In this document: in pieces, positions 14,948-23,294 of the stretch
Position numbering within the stretch: position 1 is the stretch's first letter
How the letters are laid out: each line of letters begins with the position of its first letter
NCBI GenBank assembly: GCA_016867235.1
Contig: VGJY01000034.1
Span: 1-32,744 of the forward strand
DNA length: 32,744 nucleotides
From: Candidatus Tanganyikabacteria bacterium
Lineage (GTDB): Bacteria > Cyanobacteriota > Sericytochromatia > S15B-MN24 > VGJW01
Direction of reading: 5' to 3'
The notes under the pieces: model-generated
What the model saw: only the letters and a program-made list of their open reading frames with translations
Databases searched by the model: none
Told to the model about the DNA's origin: nothing
Made by a program: the position numbers and the translations under genes

Positions 14948-17853
14948 GGCTGGGGCCTCCGCACGTTCGCCTTGATCCAGGCGATGCGTGCCTGCGCTTC
15001 CTGCCGCTCCCGCTCGGGGAGCGTTTGATCGATGGCGACGGTGCCGTAGATGGTTTGCGCTTCGTCCCAGCGCCGCAGCCTTTCCAGCGCCTCGCCCTGC
15101 TTGAGCCATGCGAGGGCCTTCCAGGCCCGGAATGCGCTCGCCGGTTCCTTGCTGCCCGCGGGTTCCTTGGCGGAAGTTAGCGCCGTCAGCTCGAAAAGCG
15201 CGTCCTCGTAGCGCTTGCAGCCGACCAGGGCGTTGCCCAGCGCGTAGCGCACCTTCCAGGCGAACGCCGTTCCCTTGGCGGCCCGTTTCTCGGCCTTGCG
15301 GAAGGCCTCCTCCGCCTGAACGGCGTCGCCCTTGCCGAAGATCGTCTCCCCGAAGCGGTACCAGGCCTGGGCGAGGCGCTCGCCATCCGCACCGGGAGTC
15401 TTCTCCAGCCGTTCCAGCACCTCCCGCTCCAGCTCCCACCGGCCGGCTTCCTCGTAGGCATCGAAAAGCTCGAAGAGCACCGTGGCCGGCTTGACCGCGC
15501 CGTCGGGCTTGACCGCCCCCGCAAGCTGCTTGTAGACCTCGGCCGCGCCGGCGGGGTCGCCGCCCTTGCGCAAGGCGCGGGCCCGCTCCAGCGCCACCGC
15601 CGGGTCTCCGCCCGGGACGGCCGCATAGGCGGCGGCCGCCTGTTGCCACTTGCTCTCCTTGCCGTAGGCCTCGGCGATCTTCACCAGCATCCCGGGCACC
15701 CACGCGTCGCCGGTCGCCGCCGCCAGGACCACGCTCTCGGCCCTGGGCAACTGGCCGGCCCGCAGGTAGGCGCCGGCAAGAGGCTGGAGAACCGACGCGC
15801 GCACCTCGGCCGACGACGACGCATCCTCGAGGACCTGGGCGTACAGCACGGCCGATCGCTCGGCGTCGCCGCCGGATAGGTAGGCAGCGGCGGCGCGTAG
15901 CCGCGGATCGATCTCGCCGCTCCCGGATGCGGAGAGCGCCGGCAGGCCGATCAAGGCTTCGAATGCCTGGGCAGCCTCCCGGTACCGCTCGAGCTGGAGC
16001 AGGATCTGCGCCTGGTAAGTCCGCGCCTGCCGGCCCCGGGCGGAGGCGGGCAGCCGATCGGCGATCTGCGCGAAGCCCCGCATGGCATCGGGTAGCTCTC
16101 CGGCCTTCATGTGGCTCCATGCCAGGTAGAAGGCGCCCTCGGTCGGATCCGCGTCCCCGCCCAGCACCAGCACCTGCTTCAGCGAGGCCTGCGCTTCCTT
16201 GTACGCGCCCGCATCGAGTTGCAGCATCGCGAGGCGTTGGTACGCGTCGCGCTTGCGGTCGCTATCCAGGAGCTTGGCGGCCGCCTGCTTGAATGCCCAC
16301 ATGGCGGCGCCCCGGTTGCCACGCCGGAGCTCCGCCCAGCCCAGCCCGTACGCCGCCTCGGGCGCCTTCGGGGCGTCCGGGTGCCTGGCGACGACCTCCT
16401 CGAACGCGTCGGCGGCCTCGCCGAACCGGCCGAGGCGATAGAGAGCTTCGCCGCGCCAGAACTGCGCTTCGGGCACGAGCGGCCCCGGGTGGCGGACGAC
16501 TTCCTTGAAGGCGGCTTCGGCCGATTCGGTTTCGCCCGCCTTGAAGTAGGCCAGCCCCAGCTTGAACATGACGCGATTGCCTCGCCCCTCCAGGAAAGAC
16601 AGGCTCTCGGGCCGCTTGGCCAGACGCGCGTAGCTCTCGATGGCATCCGAGACCGCGCCGCTGGCGAGCTGCGACTCGGCGAGGAGCCACAAGCCCGGCA
16701 GGGCCAGGCGGCCGGTGGGATAGTCTTCCATGAGGCGCCGGCACCATTTCATCGCCTCCGCGGGCTTTCCCGCGGCGAGCTCCATCCCGGCGAGCTGGAA
16801 CAGCGACTCCTCTCCCCAGCGGCTCCGGCCGCCGGCAAGCACCGCCGAGTAGATCGCCCGCGCCTCGCCTGGCCGTCCCCGCTCCTGGAGGACGCGCCCC
16901 AGGGTATAGCGCGTCGCGAGACGGAAGCGGCTCGCCGGGTACGCCGTCAGGAAGGTTTCGAGGGCGTCCTCGGCCTCGCCGAGCCGGCCGGCCCGCCAAA
17001 GCGCGAAACCCACGCCGTAGCCCGCGGCCTCGGCCCACCGCGGCGACACCGCGGCGCGCCGGTAGGCCTGCGCGGCTCGCACCCAGTCGCCGGCATCGAT
17101 CGCGGCTTCGGCGGCCACGAACTCCGCCGTGTACGCGATCGCGTCGGGGTTGCGCTCTTCAGGATCTTCGGAAGTCGCCCGCAATTGCTCGGCGGCGAAC
17201 GCCAGGCGCCCCATGCGCAGGTAATGGTTGGCGAGGTTGAGGCGGGCCTCCTTGATGCGGGCGCTCAGCGGGAACTCGCGAATGGCTTGCTGCCAGAACC
17301 AGAGCGCACGCGCGTGGAGGCCGGCACGCGTCGCGGCCCAGCCCGCCCCGTACCATGCCGCCTCGCGAAGCGCGGCGTCGTCGCAGTCGTGCAGCGGGCG
17401 ATACGCCTCGATCGCACCCTCGTAGTCGCGAGCCTCCAGGAGCGCCTCTCCCAGGCGCAGGCGGACCGGCAACCCGTCGCGCCAGGGCAACGCATTGATC
17501 TGCGCGCGATAGGCGCGGATCGCCCGCGTCTGCTTGCCCTGCAGGGCGTAGAGATCCGCGAGTTCGCCCGCCGCGCGCGCGAACCAGGCCGACTCGGCCG
17601 GGATCTTCGCGAGGGCGTCCTCGGCTCCGGCCAGATCGCCCAGGCGGCGGCGGGCCTGTCCCAGCAGATAGAGCGCCCGTTCCCGCTCGGCGCCGCGAAG
17701 GCCGGGCAGTTTCCTGGAGAGCGCGAGGGCGGCCTGGCTGTGGGCGCCGCGCTCGAGCAACGCGATGGGCCGCTCGCCGATACCGGGCAATGCCTGGGCC
17801 GGCGCACCGGCCATCAGGCTAAAAGCCAGTAGACAAGCGAACTTCCGGAACAT
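14944..17853 (-). CDS. Large periplasmic TPR-repeat protein
   Basis: A 969-residue protein with a signal peptide (MFRKFACLLAFSLMAGAPAQA, cleavage after Ala-Gln-Ala) followed almost entirely by tetratricopeptide-like helical repeats, for example AEAAFKEVVRHPGPLVPEA, then RLGRFGEAADAFEEVVARHPDAP. TPR arrays hold protein partners; here it would act in the periplasm. It is the first gene of the operon TPR - barrel - tonB, with a four-base overlap to the barrel gene, so it likely assists the assembly or function of that barrel. No enzyme motif is visible. It has no ribosome binding site; TACAAT lies exactly six bases before the ATG, the strongest case in the window for a leaderless start. An upstream ATG at 17889 lacks a signal peptide at its N-terminus and is not preferred. 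Confidence 0.85.
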   Translation of the reverse strand: MFRKFACLLAFSLMAGAPAQALPGIGERPIALLERGAHSQAALALSRKLPGLRGAERERALYLLGQARRRLGDLAGAEDALAKIPAESAWFARAAGELADLYALQGKQTRAIRAYRAQINALPWRDGLPVRLRLGEALLEARDYEGAIEAYRPLHDCDDAALREAAWYGAGWAATRAGLHARALWFWQQAIREFPLSARIKEARLNLANHYLRMGRLAFAAEQLRATSEDPEERNPDAIAYTAEFVAAEAAIDAGDWVRAAQAYRRAAVSPRWAEAAGYGVGFALWRAGRLGEAEDALETFLTAYPASRFRLATRYTLGRVLQERGRPGEARAIYSAVLAGGRSRWGEESLFQLAGMELAAGKPAEAMKWCRRLMEDYPTGRLALPGLWLLAESQLASGAVSDAIESYARLAKRPESLSFLEGRGNRVMFKLGLAYFKAGETESAEAAFKEVVRHPGPLVPEAQFWRGEALYRLGRFGEAADAFEEVVARHPDAPKAPEAAYGLGWAELRRGNRGAAMWAFKQAAAKLLDSDRKRDAYQRLAMLQLDAGAYKEAQASLKQVLVLGGDADPTEGAFYLAWSHMKAGELPDAMRGFAQIADRLPASARGRQARTYQAQILLQLERYREAAQAFEALIGLPALSASGSGEIDPRLRAAAAYLSGGDAERSAVLYAQVLEDASSSAEVRASVLQPLAGAYLRAGQLPRAESVVLAAATGDAWVPGMLVKIAEAYGKESKWQQAAAAYAAVPGGDPAVALERARALRKGGDPAGAAEVYKQLAGAVKPDGAVKPATVLFELFDAYEEAGRWELEREVLERLEKTPGADGERLAQAWYRFGETIFGKGDAVQAEEAFRKAEKRAAKGTAFAWKVRYALGNALVGCKRYEDALFELTALTSAKEPAGSKEPASAFRAWKALAWLKQGEALERLRRWDEAQTIYGTVAIDQTLPERERQEAQARIAWIKANVRRPQP

Positions 17854-17880
17854 GTCTCTATTGTAGGAAGGCCAGGAGGG

Positions 17881-17978
17881 CCCGCGCAAGCCGAACGATC
17901 ACAACCGGACGACTCTTGCGCGGGTCGCCAGGTTCCTTCCGCCATAAGAACCCCGCAACTGCGCGATTTTCAATCGCG
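17881..17978. promoter_or_regulatory. Two inverted repeats in a divergent intergenic region
   Basis: The gap 17854-18019 separates the divergent TPR operon and the lipoprotein pair. CCCGCGCAAG (17881-17890) is repeated inverted as CTTGCGCGGG (17915-17924), ten perfect pairs 24 bases apart. Further on, CGCGATT and AATCGCG (17962-17978) form a second perfect inverted repeat around TTC. Either may be a regulator-binding site or an RNA hairpin in the leader of the plus-strand gene. Confidence 0.4.
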
Positions 17979-18019
17979 ATGGATAACGCGGAAATCCGTG
18001 GCATGAAGTGCTTGTGCCG

Positions 18020-19018
18020 ATGGCGAGGTTGCTAGGCGCGGCCATCACTGGCTTGGCCGTCGCCGTCGGCTGCGCGGGACCGCCCGCGGCGCTGGATGGC
18101 GCGGCGACGGGATTGACGGCCGCGCAGAGCGCGCTGACGCTCGCCGGCCGCGTCGAGTTCGGCGGGCCAGGGCGCCAGACGGCGACGACCATCGGGGAGA
18201 TCGCGGTCGCCGCCACGGTCGCGTTCCTGGACGTGGCGACCAACACGACGGTGACGACCGCCAAGACCGATCAGGACGGCTCCTTCGTCCTGACCTTCAC
18301 CGGCGGCTTCCGGCCCGACCCGGCCAAGTACTACATCATCGAGGCGATCAAGGGCCTCGCCGGCAACATGCCGGGCAACGACGCGGCCCGCGTCCGCACC
18401 ATCGCCAACTGGAACGGCCTGAATGGCTGGCAGTCGATGACGACCGGCGGCCTCAACATCAACCCGACAACGACCTCCCTGGCCATCATGCAGGCGAGTT
18501 ACCTGGCTGCCAGGGTGCCGGGCGCGCGGAGCGATCCGGCCCGCTACATGAACCTGGTCGTCGGCAAGGCTCCAGCGCTCGACCTGCCCGCTCCGCTGGC
18601 GAGCGGCCAGACCACGGTGGATCCCGCGGCCCTCCTGACGGTCCTGCGACTGGTCGCCAAGGCCATCCAGTTCGACGCCGATCCGGTCGCCGCGGTGCTC
18701 TACAACGCCCTGACCGCCACGTTCGGTGCCCCCGCCCTCGCCGTCGCCCCGACCATCGCGGGCCTCGTGCCGGCTGGCGCCGCGCGCGGCACGGACATCA
18801 CGATCTACGGGACGCGGTTCTCGGCCAACAAGGTGCTCAACACCGTCTACATCGGTACCCGCGCCGCGACGGTCCTGGAAGCCACCGAATCGTCGCTGAA
18901 GATCAAGGTGCCCGACGACGCCACTTCGGGCGACGTCAAGGTCGTCACCGCCGACGGCGAGAGCAACAGGCTCGCCTTCACCGTGTTCCCGGATCCGGGG
19001 GGATTCCTGCAACCTTGA
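18020..19018 (+). CDS. Lipoprotein with N-terminal CnaB-like region and IPT/TIG domain
   Basis: A 332-residue exported protein. MARLLGAAITGLAVAVGC gives a lipobox with Cys18. Residues 40-115 look like a carboxypeptidase-regulatory (CnaB-like) beta domain (LAGRVEF, then TDQDGSFVLTFTGG). Residues 105-160 are mainly helical and contain RVRTIANWNGLNGWQSM. The C-terminal part (243-322) is an IPT/TIG Ig-like fold (PTIAGLVPAGAARGTDITIYG, then SGDVKVVTADGES). The first two parts match the N-terminal region of the 1051-residue protein at 20133-23288, so the two are related. The start is uncertain: GTG 18008 is in frame and neither has a convincing ribosome binding site. The stop overlaps the TTG start of the next gene (TTGA). 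Its role is unknown, probably at the cell surface. Confidence 0.78.
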   Translation: MARLLGAAITGLAVAVGCAGPPAALDGAATGLTAAQSALTLAGRVEFGGPGRQTATTIGEIAVAATVAFLDVATNTTVTTAKTDQDGSFVLTFTGGFRPDPAKYYIIEAIKGLAGNMPGNDAARVRTIANWNGLNGWQSMTTGGLNINPTTTSLAIMQASYLAARVPGARSDPARYMNLVVGKAPALDLPAPLASGQTTVDPAALLTVLRLVAKAIQFDADPVAAVLYNALTATFGAPALAVAPTIAGLVPAGAARGTDITIYGTRFSANKVLNTVYIGTRAATVLEATESSLKIKVPDDATSGDVKVVTADGESNRLAFTVFPDPGGFLQP

Positions 19019-20034
19019 AACTCGCCTCCTGGCCCGCCCGCGCGGCCATCGCCGGACTCCTGGCCGGCTGTGTCGGCAGCTTGCAGACCAACCTCGCGGC
19101 GGGGCCGGGCGGCGCGGCGCCCGGCGTGGCCCCGCCCGCGGAAAACGCTTCCCCGCCGCAGGCTGCCATGCCGACCGGCCGGATCGCCATCGCCGTCGTC
19201 TGGCCGGTGCGCGGGCCGGACTACCGGGCGCAGGTCATCCCCGAGAGTGCCAACAGCATCCGGATCCGGGTGATGGACAAGACCGACACGCTGCTTCCCG
19301 GCGGCGAAGCGCTGCTGCGGCGCCCGACCGGCGGATCGCTAGTTTCGACCGCGAGCCTCGACGTGGCGGCCGGCAAGGACCTCAAGGTCGAGGCCAAGGC
19401 ATTCAAGCTGCAGTCGCCTTCCGATTCGACCGTGCCGATCGCGCTGGGCGTCAAGACCGGCGTCACCGTGACTACCAGCTCCCTGACGAGCGTCACCGTC
19501 AGGCTCGACCCGGCAAACCCGCCCGCGATCTCGGATTTCTCGCCGCCGAATGCAGGACCGGGAGCGATCGTGAGGATCCTGGGAGCCAATTTCCTGCTCG
19601 GGTCCGTCAGCGTGCGCTTCACCAGCGAGGCCACGGCGACGATCAGCGTCGCGGGCGACACCGCGCTCTCGGTCGAGGTTCCGACCGGGTCGGTCACCGG
19701 CTTCGTCTCTCTTACCACCGACGGCATCTCGCTGACGAGCACCGCGGCCTTCGTGGTCCTCAAGACCCTGACGCTGTCGCCCGCCGCGACCTCGGGCGTG
19801 GCGACCGGCAGCGCCGTCACGTTCACCCTGGCCGGCAAGGACACGTCGGACGCAACGGTGACGGGCGCCTCGGCGGCCATCACGCTGGAGCCCGCGCCCC
19901 TGGCCGGCGAAGACGGGACCGAGTTCAACGCGAGTGTCGTGGGCTTGCGGGTCACCCCGACCTCGACCGGCTCATGGATCGTCAAGGCCAAGAGCGGCTC
20001 GGTCGAGTCGACCGCCTCCCTGTCGGCCCGCTAA
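19015..20034 (+). CDS. Lipoprotein with IPT/TIG and Ig-like domains
   Basis: A 339-residue exported protein starting at TTG 19015, which overlaps the previous stop in the sequence TTGA; GGGGGA about ten bases upstream can serve as ribosome binding site. MKLASWPARAAIAGLLAGC has a clean L-A-G-C lipobox (Cys19). After an Ala/Pro/Gly linker (20-53), residues 55-165 form a beta-rich domain seen in no other protein here, 169-249 an IPT/TIG domain (PPAISDFSPPNAGPGAIVRI), and 250-336 another Ig-like domain (LTLSPAATSGVATGSAVTFTL) resembling bacterial Ig repeats. There are no catalytic motifs. It probably works with the preceding lipoprotein on the cell surface. Confidence 0.8.
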   Translation: MKLASWPARAAIAGLLAGCVGSLQTNLAAGPGGAAPGVAPPAENASPPQAAMPTGRIAIAVVWPVRGPDYRAQVIPESANSIRIRVMDKTDTLLPGGEALLRRPTGGSLVSTASLDVAAGKDLKVEAKAFKLQSPSDSTVPIALGVKTGVTVTTSSLTSVTVRLDPANPPAISDFSPPNAGPGAIVRILGANFLLGSVSVRFTSEATATISVAGDTALSVEVPTGSVTGFVSLTTDGISLTSTAAFVVLKTLTLSPAATSGVATGSAVTFTLAGKDTSDATVTGASAAITLEPAPLAGEDGTEFNASVVGLRVTPTSTGSWIVKAKSGSVESTASLSAR

Positions 20035-20055
20035 AAGGATTTCGCTTTGAATTGA

Positions 20056-20101
20056 GGGTGGGGCCGGCGTCTCTGCCGGCCGGCACGGAGGTCGGCCCTA
20101 C
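20056..20101. repeat. Composite palindromic repeat between convergent genes
   Basis: This gap element begins with GGGTGGGGCCGGC-GTCTCT-GCCGGCC, nearly identical to the tandem units at 32473-32609. It continues with GGCACGGAGGTCGGCCCTAC, which is the reverse complement of the version before rplK (27042-27065) with one change. Two versions of the element are thus joined head to head. It lies between the convergent ends of two lipoprotein operons, where it could terminate transcription from both sides. Confidence 0.6.
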
Positions 20102-20132
20102 TCGATGTGGATCCGGTCGAGGCGAAACCGGC

Positions 20133-23100
20133 TTAGTACGTGTAGTTGAAGCCGAAGCTGTTGATGGTCGCGTCCACCGACACCGTGGCGCGCCAGCGCA
20201 GGTAGCGGCGCTTCGGCACCGACGCCAGGTTGGTGGTCCACGAACTCCAGGACGACCCGTCGGTGCTCGACGAGAACTCGATCCCGGTGACGTTGCCGCT
20301 GTTGTTGGTCCGCGCCAGCGTGGCCGACGTGAAGGTGGGCTGCACCGAGCGCGAGTCGTAGCCCTTGGAGACCGCGGTTCCGACGTACGGGGCGAGCGGC
20401 GCCGAGGCTGCTCCCGACGAACGCGGCGTGCTGCCGGGCAGTGACGCGGCCTCGTTCCCCGAACTCGGGAAGTTGCTGCCGTTGAGCGTGGCGTACTGGA
20501 GACGGACCCGGCCGAAGCCGCCGTCGCCACCCTTGCTCTGCCCATTGCTGATCGAGCAGTTGCCACGGAAGCAGTTCAAGTACTGGCCCGCCCCCCCGTT
20601 GACGCGGACCGAGCCGCCGGCCAGGGACATCGTGCTGGCGTGCAGGTAGATGGAGCCGCCGCTCCCGCCGCCGGTGTTCCGGTAGCCGTCGGTGCCGCCG
20701 TTGTTGCCGTTGGCCGAGATGATGCCGTTGTTCGTCAGGGTGAGCGCGTGGACGATGACGACTCCCCCGCCGTTGCCGCCGGTGCCCCCGTCGCCGGTGC
20801 TGAAGGCGCCGCCCCCGCCGCCGCCGGCCCCGGGGAAGATGCGCGAGAGGTCGGCCTGGCCTCCGGCGCGGCCGCCGGTGCCGTACATCTGCCACCCCGA
20901 AGATTGCGTCAGGCCCCTCGTGCCGTCTTCGCCGGCCGAGCCGTAGCCGCCGCCGCCGCCGCCGCCCGGGACGTTCGAGCCGCAAGACTCGGACGAGGCG
21001 CCGCCCCCGCCATTGCTGCCGTTGACCGCCTGGCCGCCCTGGCCGCCCCGCGTGGAGCCACCGGCCGGGGAGGAAGCCGATCCGCCTTCGCCGTAGCCGC
21101 CGCCGCCACCGCCCCAGTCCTGGGTGCAGCTCACGAGCGCTCCGCCGGCGCCGCCGCCGTCACTGGCGCTCGCGCGCGGTGCGCCGCCATTCGGGTTGCC
21201 GCCCGAACTCCGGCTGCCGCCCGTCGCGCCCAGGCCGGTCATGTCGATCGAGCCGCCAGAATTGACCGTGACTTGTTTGGCCCGGAAGACGAGCCAGCCA
21301 CCGGTGGAGCTTGCCGTGTCCACCCCCAGACCGGTCAGGCGGCCGGACACCGTCACGGTACCGTAGTGCGGCACTTTCTGCACCAGGGCCTGCCGCGTCG
21401 TGTATGCCACGGATACCGGCGTGTCGAGCGTCAGATCGTTCCCGCCGATCGCCGTGATCGTCCGATAGTCGTACCGCCCGGCGTTGGTACCCCAGAGCGC
21501 GACGATGAAGACTTCCTGGCCGACGGCGAAGCCGCTTGCGCTGACCAGGGTCAGCCGGTTGGCTCCGGCCGGCGCGCTGGCGTTGAGCAACGACCGCGGC
21601 GCGTCGCCGGTCCCGAGCGTCCGCGTCTGGCCGGCGGGCACGGTCAGGTCGCCATCCAGGCCGCCCACCCCGATGGCGTTCGCCGCCCAGTTCACGCCGT
21701 CGGAGAGCGCCGAGTCGTAGTACGTGCTGGTCGTGAAGGTGTCGCTCATGGACGACCGGGCCACGAACGAGCTGAAGTCCTCGCTGTAGTCGCCGACCTC
21801 GTTGATGATGACCACCGGGCCCGAGACGACCTTGGCGGGATTGGGATCGGGCGATAGCGCCACCGCCTTGCCGTCCTGCCAGAGAGAGACCGATTTCGCG
21901 TCGGTACCGTCCTTGCCATTGAAGCGCACCGTGCTGTTGGCCCCCTGCCGGCCGAAATTCGTGCCGGTTATCGTGACCTGCGTGCCGGGAGTGCCCTCGA
22001 AGGGATCGGGTTCGGCCGCGGTGATGACGGGACGATCGATGTTGAAGAAGAAGCCATTGCTGGTGGTCGTGCCCACCTTGAGGGAGAGGTTGCCCGACGA
22101 GGCGCCGCTGGGCACTCTCACGGTGAGGGCATTGAACGAGGCCGTCACGGGGGTGGCGACCTTGTTGTTGCCGAAGGTGATCACGTTGGCCGCGGCAACG
22201 TTCGAGAAGCCCTGCCCCACGATGTTGATCGTGTCGCCCGACCTGGCCGACGGCGGCACGAGATTCGAGATGGCGATCCCGGTGCCGGCCTGCGACGCCC
22301 TGACCGTGAAGGGCACCCCCGCACTGGAGCCGAGCGACGTCGCCACCGACACGTTGCCGCTCACGGCTCCCTGCGGCACGCTCACCAGCAGGGACGTGGG
22401 CGTGGCCAGGTAGACCCCGGCCTGCACACCCGATTCGAACGTCACGACGTTTCCCGACAGCAGGGGCGAGAAGCCGACGCCGTCGATGCGCACCGCCTGG
22501 CCGACCTCGGCCGTGGGGGTGATGGCGTCTACCCGGGGCTTGATCGCCGTGACCGACGAGACCGGGTCGACGTCGCCGGCCAGGAAGCCCAGGATGGCCG
22601 CGGCCAGGCCGTTGATCTCGGCGTCGGGATGGCCGCCGGCCTTGAAGGGCTCGCCCGTCAGGGGGTTGGGATAGGAGACCTTCGCGATCGTGTTGATCGC
22701 CTTGACATTGGCCGGGTCGAGGCTGCTCTCGAGGGCCAGGGCGGTGGTCAGGGCATTGACGACGATGCCGGGGCCGGAAATCGAGTCCCATAGACCGGTC
22801 CAGCGCAGGATGGTGCGGAAGCGCAGGGCATCCTTGCCGGCGGCGTTCTTGGCCAGGTTGCGGCTCGCCTCGAGGAGGTAGGTCGTCTCGCCGGCCCCGG
22901 ACGGGTTGTAGCCGTTGAGGAGCAGCGTGAAGTTGCCGTTGGAATCGGTCTTGCCCACCACGACGGTGGCGCCCGTGTCGTCGTAGAGGGCCAGGGCGGC
23001 TCCCGCCGCCACGTAGTTGGACGATGCCTGGACCTTGAACTCCTGCGGGAACTCGACGCGGCCGCGGATGGCGGTGTCTACCGCCGGGGCGGGCTGGCCG

Positions 23101-23288
23101 AGATCGGGTTGCCGGCCTATGAAGGTGATCGCGTCGGAGGTCGCCCGCGCGGCGTCGCTCGAGGCCCCCGGGCTGCCGGCCCCCGGCGGCACCTGGCAAG
23201 CGACGAGGACGACGCACACCAGGCCGGCGAGCCACCTGAGGAGCGGCAGGCCCAGCGGCCCGGTCTTCCTCGTCGGTGCGTGCGCCAT
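20133..23288 (-). CDS. Very large surface lipoprotein: three IPT/TIG domains and glycine-rich region
   Basis: A 1051-residue predicted surface protein. The signal ends in VVLVAC (Cys31). Domains in order: CnaB-like beta domain (72-140, TDSNGNFTLLLNG) and helical segment (140-245) related to the protein at 18020; IPT/TIG domains at about 251-329, 338-416 and 419-500; a beta-rich region (500-683) with VNWAANAIGVGGLDGDLTVP; a glycine-rich stretch (684-925) with many GGGGG runs; and a C-terminal beta domain (980-1051) ending in FNYTY. Glycine-rich stretches of this kind occur in secreted beta-helical or adhesive proteins. No catalytic motif is visible. It follows the lipoprotein at 23295-24020 after six bases and is in one operon with it. 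The C-terminus might also serve export, but this is a guess. Confidence 0.85.
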   Translation of the reverse strand: MAHAPTRKTGPLGLPLLRWLAGLVCVVLVACQVPPGAGSPGASSDAARATSDAITFIGRQPDLGQPAPAVDTAIRGRVEFPQEFKVQASSNYVAAGAALALYDDTGATVVVGKTDSNGNFTLLLNGYNPSGAGETTYLLEASRNLAKNAAGKDALRFRTILRWTGLWDSISGPGIVVNALTTALALESSLDPANVKAINTIAKVSYPNPLTGEPFKAGGHPDAEINGLAAAILGFLAGDVDPVSSVTAIKPRVDAITPTAEVGQAVRIDGVGFSPLLSGNVVTFESGVQAGVYLATPTSLLVSVPQGAVSGNVSVATSLGSSAGVPFTVRASQAGTGIAISNLVPPSARSGDTINIVGQGFSNVAAANVITFGNNKVATPVTASFNALTVRVPSGASSGNLSLKVGTTTSNGFFFNIDRPVITAAEPDPFEGTPGTQVTITGTNFGRQGANSTVRFNGKDGTDAKSVSLWQDGKAVALSPDPNPAKVVSGPVVIINEVGDYSEDFSSFVARSSMSDTFTTSTYYDSALSDGVNWAANAIGVGGLDGDLTVPAGQTRTLGTGDAPRSLLNASAPAGANRLTLVSASGFAVGQEVFIVALWGTNAGRYDYRTITAIGGNDLTLDTPVSVAYTTRQALVQKVPHYGTVTVSGRLTGLGVDTASSTGGWLVFRAKQVTVNSGGSIDMTGLGATGGSRSSGGNPNGGAPRASASDGGGAGGALVSCTQDWGGGGGGYGEGGSASSPAGGSTRGGQGGQAVNGSNGGGGASSESCGSNVPGGGGGGGYGSAGEDGTRGLTQSSGWQMYGTGGRAGGQADLSRIFPGAGGGGGGAFSTGDGGTGGNGGGVVIVHALTLTNNGIISANGNNGGTDGYRNTGGGSGGSIYLHASTMSLAGGSVRVNGGAGQYLNCFRGNCSISNGQSKGGDGGFGRVRLQYATLNGSNFPSSGNEAASLPGSTPRSSGAASAPLAPYVGTAVSKGYDSRSVQPTFTSATLARTNNSGNVTGIEFSSSTDGSSWSSWTTNLASVPKRRYLRWRATVSVDATINSFGFNYTY

Positions 23289-23294
23289 CTCTCG

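Noticed and set aside
13337-16120. A 927-codon protein fusing part of the TPR region with the barrel protein
   Set aside because: The first part is an out-of-phase reading of the TPR gene; the barrel protein has its own signal peptide and an ATGA-coupled start at 14947.
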